A program made the position numbers and the translations under genes. The notes under the pieces are model-generated. The model did no database searches. It saw nothing but the letters and a program-made list of their open reading frames with translations, and had not been told where the DNA came from. A DNA stretch of 64,000 bases from Actinomycetes bacterium (GTDB lineage: Bacteria; Actinomycetota; Acidimicrobiia; Acidimicrobiales; Acidimicrobiaceae): contig JAKAQR010000007.1 of assembly GCA_021819725.1 (NCBI GenBank), positions 73,504 to 137,503 on the forward strand, given 5' to 3'. Numbering within the stretch: position 1 is the stretch's first letter; each line of letters starts with the position of its first letter. This document shows, in pieces, positions 30,677 to 39,224 of the stretch.

Positions 30677-31255
30677 TTAGCCTTTTGGAATGAAGGCATC
30701 GACAACGGCCAGTGCGCGTCGAATTGCAGCCTTGGCGTCGATCACCTTGTCGGCAATATCCTGGGTGGCGCTCAGCATGGCGAACAAGAGTACGGCTGTG
30801 TTGTCCGGGTCGGTGAGCTTGAGTAGCTTGAGCGGTTCGACCAAAGGACGCGATAACTCGAGATAGTACTCCTTGACCTTGCTGGCGATCTCAGGAGTGC
30901 GATCTCGGTTCTCAAGGTTGCGAAGCACCTCATGGGCGAGGCGCGCGTCCGACGCCGTGACGACCTTGGCAAAACCAGTGATCTGCTCACGCGGCTCACG
31001 GTGACGCTTCATCGCGGCGACGAGTTGTTCTTGGTATCCGGGCAACACATCGTCTGCGAGTTCAAGCGCCAGATGGTTTTCCGAAGGGAAGTACAGATAG
31101 ACACTGTTGCGCCTCAAGCCGGCCCGAGGTCCTACGGCCTCAAAGTTTACCGACCTGATGGTTGGATTAAGCAACGACTCCTTGGCGGCATCAAGTAGCG
31201 CCTGTCGTCGTTGAGCGTGATGTTCCTTAACTGTGGGGGCCATGATCTTGGGCAT
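30677..31255 (-). CDS. TetR/AcrR family transcriptional regulator
   Basis: A 192-residue regulator. Residues 15-62 form the TetR helix-turn-helix (RRQALLDAAKESLL, then FEAVGPRAGLRRNSVYLYFP), followed by an all-helical ligand domain. Targets and ligand are unknown. It is divergent from the LysM gene, sharing a 90-bp region that includes an SOS box. TATACT (31263-31268) sits seven bases before the ATG with no ribosome binding site, suggesting a leaderless message. The second Met (residue 5) is an alternative start. Confidence 0.88.
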   Translation of the reverse strand: MPKIMAPTVKEHHAQRRQALLDAAKESLLNPTIRSVNFEAVGPRAGLRRNSVYLYFPSENHLALELADDVLPGYQEQLVAAMKRHREPREQITGFAKVVTASDARLAHEVLRNLENRDRTPEIASKVKEYYLELSRPLVEPLKLLKLTDPDNTAVLLFAMLSATQDIADKVIDAKAAIRRALAVVDAFIPKG

Positions 31256-31262
31256 TGATCAA

Positions 31263-31268
31263 AGTATA
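31263..31268 (-). promoter_or_regulatory. -10-like TATACT before the TetR gene
   Basis: On the minus strand TATACT is followed by seven bases and then the ATG at 31255, placing the expected transcription start at or next to the start codon. No Shine-Dalgarno sequence is present. A -35 hexamer is not clear. Confidence 0.5.
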
Positions 31269-31318
31269 TAGCTGTTTTGCTTCCGTCTACCCGAATATCA
31301 AATTTCTCTGTCAGAGTC

Positions 31319-31334
31319 TCGAACTACAGTTCGC
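31319..31334 (+). promoter_or_regulatory. LexA (SOS) box upstream of the LysM gene
   Basis: TCGAACTACAGTTCGC matches the actinobacterial LexA consensus TCGAAC-N4-GTTCGA at 11 of 12 fixed positions, including the full GAAC/GTTC core. TATGAT at 31336-31341 immediately downstream has the form of a -10 element, so bound LexA would cover the promoter. The site lies in the divergent region between TetR and LysM genes and could affect both. Confidence 0.75.
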
Positions 31335-31345
31335 TTATGATAGAA

Positions 31346-31666
31346 ATGCGAACCTCTCCTATGGTGGCCGATCGATCTCGGACCCATGAACACCCACGTC
31401 AAGTCCTGTTACGGTTGTTGGCCTTGACGATCGTTGTGCTCGCGGTGTTGGTGGTCCTCACTCGGGTTTTTGGTCCACTCGTCGATGGTTCACGAGCCTC
31501 TTCCGAGGTTTTCGTCGTGCGTCGGGGAGATACGTTGGTTTCGATCGCTGAGCGAGCTGATCCGAATAGGAATCCTTATCCAATCGTGGCACAGATGGAG
31601 GTACAGACACACGGTACTTTCCTCGTGCCCGGAGAACGAATCGTCGTCCCTATAGCAGCGCCATAA
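31346..31666 (+). CDS. Membrane-anchored LysM protein, probable SOS-induced division inhibitor
   Basis: From ATG 31346 the product is 106 residues: a basic N-terminus, one membrane helix (20-43, LLRLLALTIVVLAVLVVLTR) and one extracytoplasmic LysM domain (55-102, VFVVRRGDTLVSIAERADP to VPGERIVVP) that binds peptidoglycan. The frame extends upstream to 31277; the ATG at 31361 is another start. A TM-plus-LysM protein under LexA control is the design of mycobacterial Rv2719c/ChiZ and of Bacillus YneA, which halt division during DNA damage. The equivalence is inferred from architecture and the SOS box. lexA itself is not adjacent. Confidence 0.85.
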   Translation: MRTSPMVADRSRTHEHPRQVLLRLLALTIVVLAVLVVLTRVFGPLVDGSRASSEVFVVRRGDTLVSIAERADPNRNPYPIVAQMEVQTHGTFLVPGERIVVPIAAP

Positions 31667-31777
31667 TGACCCCAGGCGAAGACCCTGTTGGGTCGGGAGG
31701 TATCGTTCCGTGCCATGGCCTCCAGGCTGTGACACGGTTCGAAGGTCGCTCGTGGTGTTGTTGTCGGGTTGTTCCCG

Positions 31778-32722
31778 TTAGTCGGTCGTTAGGATGATTT
31801 TTCCAAATTTCCCAGGTTGGCGGAAGCGTTCATAGGCAGCTTCCCCCTCGGCGAGATCAAATTGTTGCTCGACGATAATCCGATACGCGCCGGTGGCAAG
31901 GTGTCCGAGAAGGTGGTGTTCGACGTCAGCTGCAAGCAGTGACTTCTGCTCCCAGCTGCGTGCACGAAGAGTGGATGCACGTAGCGTCCCACGCTTGCTC
32001 ATCAAGAGGCGGAGATCGATCTCCGGTTTGGCCGAGCTGCCGACGCCGATCACGACAATCCTGCCCCCAAGCGCAAGCGATTCGAGGTTGGTTGGAAGAT
32101 TCTCGCCGGAGACGAGTTCGATGATGACGTCATAGGGGCCGAAGGCAACGATCTCGGCGGGAGTCACGCTCGTGTGACAGCCCAGTGAGAAGACCTGTGC
32201 GTCGCTCTCGTGACTGCGCACAACGGCGGTGACATGAGCGCCGAGTAATGCACCAATCTGTACCGCTGCGTTGCCGACTCCGCCGAGGGCACCATGCACC
32301 AGCAGCCGATCTCCGATGCTGAGGTGGACCTGACTCATCAACGCGTCGAAGGCGGTGAATGCTGCCTCTGGGTAGCCGCCAGCGATTGTGGGATCGATGC
32401 CGTCAGGGACCGGAATGCAAGCACTTGCTGGCGCGGTGAGAAAGTCGGCATGAGCTCCCCCTCCGGTGATCCCCATCACCAGTTGACCAGGTTGGAGTGT
32501 GGTGACCGTGGAGCCGACCTCTACGACTTCGCCGGCGAACTCCAGCCCAAGCCGCTCAGGATCAAAGCCTGTCGGAGGGGGATAGTGGCCACGGGCTTGG
32601 AGCAGATCGGCAGCATTGATACCAGCACTTCTCACCCGGACGAGGACTTCGTGAGGGTCGGGTTGTGGTGTTGGGACCTCTGCTACCCTCACGGATCCGT
32701 TCTTTGCAATGAGTGCGCGCAT
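31778..32722 (-). CDS. Zinc-less MDR oxidoreductase (NADPH:quinone reductase-like)
   Basis: A 314-residue medium-chain dehydrogenase/reductase. The N-terminal GroES-like domain has EVLVRVRSAGINAADLLQA, GLEFAGEVVEVG and QLVMGITGGG. The Rossmann domain has HGALGGVGNAAVQIGALLGA (AxxGxxG-type) and IVVIGVGSSA. The catalytic zinc ligands of alcohol dehydrogenases are missing, pointing to the quinone oxidoreductase group. ATG 32722 follows GAGGGAGAAGCG; the upstream in-frame extension lacks a site. Substrate is not known. Confidence 0.88.
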   Translation of the reverse strand: MRALIAKNGSVRVAEVPTPQPDPHEVLVRVRSAGINAADLLQARGHYPPPTGFDPERLGLEFAGEVVEVGSTVTTLQPGQLVMGITGGGAHADFLTAPASACIPVPDGIDPTIAGGYPEAAFTAFDALMSQVHLSIGDRLLVHGALGGVGNAAVQIGALLGAHVTAVVRSHESDAQVFSLGCHTSVTPAEIVAFGPYDVIIELVSGENLPTNLESLALGGRIVVIGVGSSAKPEIDLRLLMSKRGTLRASTLRARSWEQKSLLAADVEHHLLGHLATGAYRIIVEQQFDLAEGEAAYERFRQPGKFGKIILTTD

Positions 32723-32886
32723 CGCTTCTCCCTCTATTGGTGCATCATCGTCGATCACCGTCGAAACTAGCTTAGTGTTGGTGAACGACAGGTGGGAAGC
32801 ACGCTGTTCGAACGGGTGTCAAGTGGATTTTCGAGACCTACTCCGGTAGCGTGGTGGATGCAACAGCTGTTCTAACCAGGGAGGTA

Positions 32887-34275
32887 ATGATGACTGAAGA
32901 GATGCGAATCGAGCACGACTCGATGGGTGAGGTTGAGGTCCCAGCTGCTGCGCTGTGGGGCGCGCAGACCCAACGCGCGGTCAATAATTTTCCGATCTCA
33001 GGACAGCGGCTCCCAATGTCGCTCATCAGAGGTCTTGTGTGGATCAAGTGGGCCGCTGCGAGTACCAACGTAGAGTTAGGCATCCTTGACTTCTCGATTG
33101 GCGAGGCCATCGTCAAGGCATGCCAGGAGGTGCTCGAAGGCGATCATGATGATCAGTTCCCCATCGATATTTACCAGACGGGATCTGGAACCTCGTCGAA
33201 CATGAATGTGAACGAGGTGATCGCCCACCTTGCCAGTGTTCATTTGGGTGCTCCCGTGTTGCCGAACGATCACGTCAACGCCTCGCAGTCGTCCAACGAT
33301 GTCTTCCCAACGGCGATGCACCTGGGAATTTTGCTTGAACTCTCGGGATCTCTCCTCCCCTCACTTCAACGACTTGCCGATGGCCTTGAGGCGAAGGCAT
33401 CGGAGTTTTCCGAGGTCGTGAAGTCGGGTCGCACGCATCTCATGGATGCGACCCCGATCACACTTGGCCAGGAATTCTCTGGTTATGCAGCGGCGGTTCG
33501 CAAGGGGATCGGTCGCATCGAGATAGCGAGAGATGACGTTGGTGAGGTTCCTCTGGGAGGAACCGCTGTTGGCACCGGGCTCAATGCTCCCCCGGGATTT
33601 GCGGCGGGTGTGTTGGCGCGATTGCAGGATCGGCTTGGAGTACCCATTCGAGAGGCAAACAATCACTTCGAAGCCCATGGCGCACGAGATGCTGTCGTCT
33701 TCCTCTCTGGGGCACTCAAGACCTTGGCGATGGCCTACTATAAGCTAGCCAATGACCTCCGATGGATGTCGTCAGGACCACGCTGCGGCCTCGGTGAGAT
33801 CCATCTGCCAGATCTCCAACCTGGTTCATCAATTATGCCTGGCAAGGTGAATCCGGTCGTGCCAGAGGCGATGGGTCAAGTCGTCGCCAGGGTCATCGGT
33901 AACGATGCGACGATCGCCTTTGGGGGATCGGCAGGAAACTTTGAGCTCAACGTTATGCAGCCAATCATTGGGGTAGCTGTCTTGGATTCGATCCACATCA
34001 TGAGCACGATTGCGGACTCAATGGTCAGCAAATGTATTCTCGGCATTGAGGCCGATGTCGAGCGCTGTCGCATGTATGCACTTTCCTCGCCGTCAATCGG
34101 AACTTCGCTCAACCCCTATATCGGATACGAACAGGCGGCAAAGGTGATCAAGGAAGCGCTCGCGAGCGACAAGGACTTGCGCACCGTGGTGCTTGAGAAG
34201 GGTCTCCTCTCCGAAGCAGAGGTTGATGTTGCTCTCGATGTCATGGCCATGACCAAGGGAGGTATCATCCGCTAG
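32887..34275 (+). CDS. fumC: Fumarate hydratase, class II
   Basis: Converts fumarate to L-malate in the TCA cycle; iron-independent tetramer of the fumarase/aspartase superfamily, 462 residues. Motifs are IYQTGSGTSSNMNVNEVIA, ASQSSNDVFPTAMH, KSGRTHLMDATPITLGQEF and the signature GSSIMPGKVNPV. The HLMDATP form fits fumarase better than aspartase. GGGAGGTA directly precedes tandem ATGs at 32887 and 32890; either may be used. Confidence 0.93.
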   Translation: MMTEEMRIEHDSMGEVEVPAAALWGAQTQRAVNNFPISGQRLPMSLIRGLVWIKWAAASTNVELGILDFSIGEAIVKACQEVLEGDHDDQFPIDIYQTGSGTSSNMNVNEVIAHLASVHLGAPVLPNDHVNASQSSNDVFPTAMHLGILLELSGSLLPSLQRLADGLEAKASEFSEVVKSGRTHLMDATPITLGQEFSGYAAAVRKGIGRIEIARDDVGEVPLGGTAVGTGLNAPPGFAAGVLARLQDRLGVPIREANNHFEAHGARDAVVFLSGALKTLAMAYYKLANDLRWMSSGPRCGLGEIHLPDLQPGSSIMPGKVNPVVPEAMGQVVARVIGNDATIAFGGSAGNFELNVMQPIIGVAVLDSIHIMSTIADSMVSKCILGIEADVERCRMYALSSPSIGTSLNPYIGYEQAAKVIKEALASDKDLRTVVLEKGLLSEAEVDVALDVMAMTKGGIIR

Positions 34276-34382
34276 TGCACCGAACAAGGCTGAGGCACTG
34301 CTCGTTTGTTGGTACCCCTCTTGTCCTCGCCACGGCCTTGGTCGCAGGGACCGCAGCCGTGGCAGCGAGCTTGACGTTAACC

Positions 34383-34718
34383 TCAGGCGACTCGTTTGAG
34401 GTCGCTTCGCTCAAGTTGGACCGCTTGATCCTCGATTTTACGGTGTAACCCAGCAAAGAAGCCGACGACTGCATCAAAGAAGAAGGCGATCCCACCAAGG
34501 GCCAGACCGGTGATGGTGACGCCCACCCAGTCGGCTCGTAGGTGACTGATGGCGAATCCGCTCCATAGATTGAGGTTGGCGATCCAAGCGAGTGCGACAC
34601 CCAGAATGAGCTGTACAAGTGGTTTGAGTTCTCGGGTGTGTCCGTATGCACGCTCCCCGAGGAGACTCAAGGCGTAGATGCCAAGGCCGAACAGGATGAC
34701 AAGCCCAAAGAAGTGCAT
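34383..34718 (-). CDS. Small membrane protein of unknown function
   Basis: A 111-residue protein with three hydrophobic helices (2-22, 33-55, 65-90) and a charged C-terminal tail (GLHRKIEDQAVQLERSDL). The ATG is preceded by AAAGGAGG, the strongest ribosome binding site in this part of the window, so it is very likely translated. No family was recognised; size and topology resemble holin-like or accessory membrane proteins but nothing specific supports that. It is isolated, with a 390-bp gap upstream. Confidence 0.72.
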   Translation of the reverse strand: MHFFGLVILFGLGIYALSLLGERAYGHTRELKPLVQLILGVALAWIANLNLWSGFAISHLRADWVGVTITGLALGGIAFFFDAVVGFFAGLHRKIEDQAVQLERSDLKRVA

Positions 34719-35108
34719 TTGATCCTCCTTTCAACTTCTGTTGGTTCGCTGATGTTAACGCGCGGAACGCAACGTTGTATGCCCGCAAATTTTCAGGTAT
34801 TTTTAAGTCGGTAGTGTCGGTCGTAGCACCGACAGAGTGTGCATGAAGGAGTAACACGACGTAGGTGGGGTGCGAATGCGTCCGGACGAAGTCTCGCGCC
34901 TGGGCCACTGTGCAGGCAATGCGAAAGCACACACTCCGTTCCCTGATCCTCGGTGGCGTGGGTGTGGACGACGGCTTTCGGTCGGGGGAAGGCCGTAGGT
35001 TCGTAATGTGAGCACACAAGTGTGAATAAGCACGTGAGCTGGTGCCAGAATCGCCGCTGGAGCGAGAGGTCGAGCAGGACGAACAAGCCGACTCGTAGAC
35101 TCTTAGCT
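34719..35108. other. Intergenic region with a hairpin
   Basis: No protein gene is supported. An inverted repeat TGTCGG/CCGACA at 34815-34834 with an eight-base loop lies upstream of the minus-strand membrane protein gene. An AAGGAG followed by short frames around 34850-34998 might be a small ORF, but its product is arginine-rich and unlike a folded protein. Confidence 0.4.
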
Positions 35109-35618
35109 ATGGCACTTTTGGAACACTTTCGCTACCTGGCACGCTATGCGATGTTCGATGATCCCGATATCGTGACCGAGTTTGGCTATCTTCTGGCGGA
35201 AGGGGCAGACGATCCAGTCGAGCTTAGTCCCGCATTGGTTCAGTTGTTGAAGGGAATGCCGAAAGCGGTCGAGATTTGGAGTGTCACGAATTCACTGCTC
35301 GGGGCTGTTGACCTCGCGAGTGCCGCCGCCGAGCTTGGCTGGGCACTGATAGCGCACATCAGCGGGTGCGAGCTTCATCGATCCCCGATCATGCCGCTCG
35401 CGGTGAGCGCACAGTCCGCGCTCCAGATAGGTGCCCTGCAGGAGTGTTGCACCTGTCGCTTCCGACTGCTTCCTGATGTCTTACTCCATCGCTATGCGAC
35501 GCATTACGGATACCATGTGGAGGCATTGGGGTCTCGCCCAGTCTACGTCGATGGAGTGAGAGTCCTCGCGAAACAGTACGAGTGGCCGAACTTAGCTCCA
35601 ATATTGGCGGATCATTAA
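35109..35618 (+). CDS. Hypothetical protein
   Basis: A 169-residue product from the ATG at 35109 (MALLEHFRYLARYAMFDDPD); the frame runs back to 35022. I do not recognise it. It is rich in Leu and Ala, probably helical, with a cysteine cluster ECCTCRF near residue 117 and a single GCELH upstream that could bind metal. No signal peptide or strong membrane helix. The start lacks a clear ribosome binding site, so translation is less certain than for its neighbours. Confidence 0.55.
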   Translation: MALLEHFRYLARYAMFDDPDIVTEFGYLLAEGADDPVELSPALVQLLKGMPKAVEIWSVTNSLLGAVDLASAAAELGWALIAHISGCELHRSPIMPLAVSAQSALQIGALQECCTCRFRLLPDVLLHRYATHYGYHVEALGSRPVYVDGVRVLAKQYEWPNLAPILADH

Positions 35619-36053
35619 CCTGCTCACCAGGCTGAATTGGTAGGACTCTGCATCGATTGACAGAGCTCGTCTTCTCATCAGAGTCAATGTTGTGTGAGTG
35701 CTCAGACAGAGCTAGAAGGCCCTCTGCCCTCGGAGTCGCTTTCACATCTGGGATAGATCTGATCAGTGATAGCGGCGCTTTGTGTGGTGGCATGGGCACG
35801 ATTAGTGTGAGTTGATCTCACTATAGCGATAAATGCCTCCGGGTAAAAGGAGTGCCAGGACTTCTTGGCACCTGAAAACGGTATGCAGCGGAACAAGCCG
35901 TAAAAATTCTTGCGTGGTGATATTTCCTTATTGAGCTGGTAGTTCTCCTGGATTTTACTGCATACTCATACAATGAATAGCACATTATACGGGAGATCTT
36001 GCTAACATCGTTACTAGGGACATAGCAAAATCTAACGTACCTAGGGGGTGCTT
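35619..36053 (+). promoter_or_regulatory. Long AT-rich leader of the amino acid permease gene
   Basis: 435 bp without a gene, clearly more AT-rich than the surroundings. Two inverted repeats stand out: GTGAG/CTCAC around a TTGAT loop (35804-35822), which has the look of a regulator operator, and GTGCCA/TGGCAC with an eight-base loop (35852-35871). A TTATAC hexamer lies near 35985. This is long enough for a regulated 5' untranslated region, but I cannot assign it to a known riboswitch class. Confidence 0.45.
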
Positions 36054-37631
36054 ATGGCTCAAACGACGGATAGTTCTATCGATAATTCGGGAGAAGGTGG
36101 TGGATCTCTTCGCAAGGGAATCTCGCTTCTACCGATGATTATTCTTGGTGTTGGAGGTGCAGTCGGAACGGGTGCCCTCTTTAGTGGTATCGGAATGGCG
36201 GCAGTCGCCGGGCCAGCAATGATCGTCTCATGGGTGATCGGGTGTGTGATATATACGTTCATCGGTATCACCTATGTGGACATGAGTGTTCGTTTCCCTG
36301 AGGCAGGTGGCCCTGCACGTTACTCGCTCTATACCCATGGTTGGGTGGCAAATCTGGTGAATTCAGTCGGCAGCCTTGTGTGGTACCTCCTCATCCCGCC
36401 GATCGAGGCTATCGCTACTGTCACTGCACTCAGCTACTTCGATTCTGGGTTTTTGAATGCGAAGGGCGATCCCACGCTCTCGGGCGCGCTCGTTGCACTG
36501 GTACTCCTCGTTGTCTACATCCCAGTGAACTTCTACGGCGTGAAGATCCTCGCTCGCATCAACAATGCGCTTGGTGGTGTCAAGATCGTACTGTACTTGC
36601 TGTTGGCGATCGGATTTATTCTTGTCATGGGGCGGGCATCGAACTTCAGTGCTTTTGGCGGCTTTGCGCCGTATGGGATCGGTCCAATCTTTGCCGCTGT
36701 GCCAATAGCAATGTTTGCCTTCGGCGCGATCAGGGTGATTCCTGATTTTGCCGAAGAGGCTAAGGATGGCCGCACCCTGAAGGTAGGAATCATCTACACC
36801 CTGATCGTTCAGTTCGTCATCTACGTGCTCTTTAGTGTTGCGCTGATAGCTGGACTCAGCTGGGGCACTCTCTCCACCAAGGTCGGCGAGTGGACGGCTC
36901 TCACCAAAGTGACGACCAACCCATTTATCGCCCTCACCACCAACCGTGGTGTGGATTGGCTCCTCGTCGTTGCTGTCATCGTTGGCATCCTTGGTCCAGG
37001 GGTTGCTGGCTATGTCTACCAGGGTGCGGGATCGCGGGTGCTCTTGGCGATGGCTCGTACCGGTTATGTCCCTAAGCGTTTCAAGGAGATCCACGCACGC
37101 CACAAGACGCCAGCGCTTTCCTTGATCGTGGTCGCATTGATTGGTGCGGCATTGGCCCTGCTCGCGGCGCCAGTTCCGCGCATTATCAGTCTGATCGATG
37201 ACGCCGTGGTCGGAGGCTACATATCCTTTGGTGCGGTTCCTGCAGCGATGTTGGCGGTGCGTAAGCAACGCGGTGAATCATTCAGTGTTGGTTCCACCCT
37301 TATCGCAGCGTTGGGCTTTGGTGGGGCCTCACTTGTGGTGTATTGGTCCGGTTGGCCTGCCGTTCCCTATGCGGTGATCCTCATCGCTATTGGCTCTGTA
37401 CTCCTCGGATTTGCGCAGAACTTTAAGCAGCTGCTCCATTCGTTGTGGTACATCGTCTGGATTCTCTTCCTGGCGGTGATGGCTGCGATCGGAAGTGTTG
37501 GGAAGGGCAATGAGATCTCCTTCAATCTCTCTTCGGTGCTGGTCGTGGTCGTCTCGATCTTCGTGATCTTGCCATGGGCAGTCCACAGCAGGTTATCGGT
37601 TGATGAGGTCGAGCAGCTGGAGGCCTCCTAG
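36054..37631 (+). CDS. APC-superfamily amino acid permease
   Basis: A 525-residue integral membrane protein with about 12 helices. The first unwound helix carries the APC signature ILGVGGAVGTGALFSGIG, followed by VDMSVRFPEAGGPARYS and VNFYGVKILARINNALGGVK; AIRVIPDFAEEAKDGR and SRVLLAMARTGYVPKRFKEI match the later conserved loops. It moves an amino acid or polyamine by cation symport or exchange; the substrate cannot be deduced. AGGGGG lies six bases before the ATG at 36054. Confidence 0.9.
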   Translation: MAQTTDSSIDNSGEGGGSLRKGISLLPMIILGVGGAVGTGALFSGIGMAAVAGPAMIVSWVIGCVIYTFIGITYVDMSVRFPEAGGPARYSLYTHGWVANLVNSVGSLVWYLLIPPIEAIATVTALSYFDSGFLNAKGDPTLSGALVALVLLVVYIPVNFYGVKILARINNALGGVKIVLYLLLAIGFILVMGRASNFSAFGGFAPYGIGPIFAAVPIAMFAFGAIRVIPDFAEEAKDGRTLKVGIIYTLIVQFVIYVLFSVALIAGLSWGTLSTKVGEWTALTKVTTNPFIALTTNRGVDWLLVVAVIVGILGPGVAGYVYQGAGSRVLLAMARTGYVPKRFKEIHARHKTPALSLIVVALIGAALALLAAPVPRIISLIDDAVVGGYISFGAVPAAMLAVRKQRGESFSVGSTLIAALGFGGASLVVYWSGWPAVPYAVILIAIGSVLLGFAQNFKQLLHSLWYIVWILFLAVMAAIGSVGKGNEISFNLSSVLVVVVSIFVILPWAVHSRLSVDEVEQLEAS

Positions 37632-37911
37632 AACGTCTAGTGGTGACCCCTCGTATTCGTACACACTTTGAGCGACCCACGGTTGGATGCTAGGCTTGGG
37701 ACCGGCCCCAAGGGGCCATGGGGACTGGTCGGGCATTTGGCGAGCGCCGCGTCATTCCCTTGGCTTGGGTGACGGTATTGGGTGGTTCTCTGGTGAGCTC
37801 TTCCCAATTGAGCGCGCGGAGGCAGGCATCGGGCGTTGAGGAGTGTCCATGTCGATTGACCCAGCACACGTCGCCGGGATGTTTGGGAGACCGAACGAAA
37901 GGAGAGTAGGC

Positions 37912-38373
37912 ATGGGAAACCGTCGCTCGTCAATCACCATGACCGATGCTGAGTGTGAAGCCTTTTTGCGAACCGGTCGGACCTTAAACTTGGCTTCCAT
38001 CGGCCTCGATGGTCGTCCTCATCTTGTCGCGATGTGGTATTGCCTCATCGAGGAGACGATCTGGTGTTGGACGTATGCGAAATCTCAGAAGGCGTTCAAT
38101 TTGCGGAGGGATCCTCGCGTCACAGGCTTGGTTGAAGCAGGAGAGTACTACGAGGAACTCCGAGGTGTGACGCTGTATGCACGGGCTCATATCACTGAGG
38201 ATCTGGATCAGATACGACGGGTAGGCAGTCGCCTCTTCGCTCGCTACCAGTCTGGGGACTCGACGGTGACAGAGCAGACATTCTTGGGTTCCGCTCCGAA
38301 GCGTATTGCGTTTGCTTTGGTGGTCGAGGACTCCGTGAGTTGGGACCATCGCAAGCTACACGGTGGGTACTGA
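37912..38373 (+). CDS. Pyridoxamine 5'-phosphate oxidase-like split-barrel flavin protein
   Basis: A 153-residue single-domain protein: TDAECEAFLRTGRTLNLASI, then GRPHLVAMWYCLIEETIWCW and KAFNLRRDPRVTGLVEAG, the N-terminal beta-barrel pattern of PNPOx-like FMN- or F420-binding proteins. These reduce diverse substrates or act as cofactor-binding sensors. ATG 37912 has AAAGGAGAG five bases upstream; the earlier in-frame ATG at 37843 lacks one. Whether it uses FMN or F420 cannot be told. The 280 bp before it hold a GGCCCC/GGGGCC hairpin (37704-37717) but no gene. Confidence 0.82.
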   Translation: MGNRRSSITMTDAECEAFLRTGRTLNLASIGLDGRPHLVAMWYCLIEETIWCWTYAKSQKAFNLRRDPRVTGLVEAGEYYEELRGVTLYARAHITEDLDQIRRVGSRLFARYQSGDSTVTEQTFLGSAPKRIAFALVVEDSVSWDHRKLHGGY

Positions 38374-38436
38374 AGGATTGAAGCCAGCAGATTCGTGCTC
38401 TGACGTGTGGTCCGCGGCTGTCCTCTCGTGACTTGC

Positions 38437-38442
38437 TAGGAT
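38437..38442 (+). promoter_or_regulatory. -10-like TAGGAT before the dienelactone hydrolase gene
   Basis: TAGGAT is followed by exactly six bases and the ATG at 38449, so initiation seven bases after the hexamer would make the A of ATG the first transcribed base. The same bases contain AGGA, which could instead be a weak ribosome binding site. Confidence 0.45.
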
Positions 38443-38448
38443 TTGACC

Positions 38449-39132
38449 ATGGGCGAAATGATTACTTTTCCTAGTAATGGACATGAGGCATCCGGATATT
38501 TAGCTACGCCGGAGGCAGGTGTGGGGCCTGGCGTCATTGTTATCCAGGAGTGGTGGGGTATCAACAGTCATATCAAGGATGTCTGTGATCGCTTTGCCGC
38601 ACAGGGGTTTCTCGCGCTGGCTCCAGACCTTTACAATGGGCGTGTCGTCGCCGAGCCTGATGAGGCTGCCAAGGCGATGATGGCATTACAGCTGCAGGAC
38701 GCATCCAAACAAATGACGGGAGCGGTCAAGGAGCTCCTGCGGCGCTCAGGGGGCAGTGGCGTGGGCGTCGTCGGGTTTTGCATGGGTGGGGGATTGGCCT
38801 ATGTGCTTGCGGCGAACCAGCCGGAACTGGTGAAGGCTCTAGTCCCCTTCTATGGCGTGATCCCTTGGCCTGACGCGGAGCCCGATTATGCCCTGATTCA
38901 GGCCCCGATCCAGGGTCACTATGCCGAACACGACGATGCGTCGTCTCCGGAGATCGTCCGCCAGCTTGAGCAACGCTTGCGATCGATGGGCAAGTCGGTA
39001 GAGTTTTTCATCTATCCAGGTACTGAGCATGCCTTCTTCAATGACGATCGACCCGAGGTCTACCATGCACAGTCCGCAATGCAGGCGTGGGACCGAACCA
39101 CACAGTTTCTGAGGGATACGCTGGACGACTAA
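38449..39132 (+). CDS. Dienelactone hydrolase family protein
   Basis: A 227-residue alpha/beta hydrolase. The nucleophile motif is GVVGFCMGGGLAY (Cys in G-x-C-x-G), with the acid in GHYAEHDDASSPE and the histidine in YPGTEHAFFND, the Cys-Asp-His triad of dienelactone hydrolases. VIVIQEWWGINSHIKDVCDR and LALAPDLYNGR complete the family profile. Dienelactone hydrolases open lactones in chloroaromatic degradation, but most genomic members have unknown substrates. Confidence 0.9.
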   Translation: MGEMITFPSNGHEASGYLATPEAGVGPGVIVIQEWWGINSHIKDVCDRFAAQGFLALAPDLYNGRVVAEPDEAAKAMMALQLQDASKQMTGAVKELLRRSGGSGVGVVGFCMGGGLAYVLAANQPELVKALVPFYGVIPWPDAEPDYALIQAPIQGHYAEHDDASSPEIVRQLEQRLRSMGKSVEFFIYPGTEHAFFNDDRPEVYHAQSAMQAWDRTTQFLRDTLDD

Positions 39133-39224
39133 CCCTGCGTCGGGAGCTATTTCGTTCGCCCGCAGCTCGCTAGCTGATGGTATGTCGCTTAGCTATCGAT
39201 CACTTGCGGCTAGGCTGGTAGACC

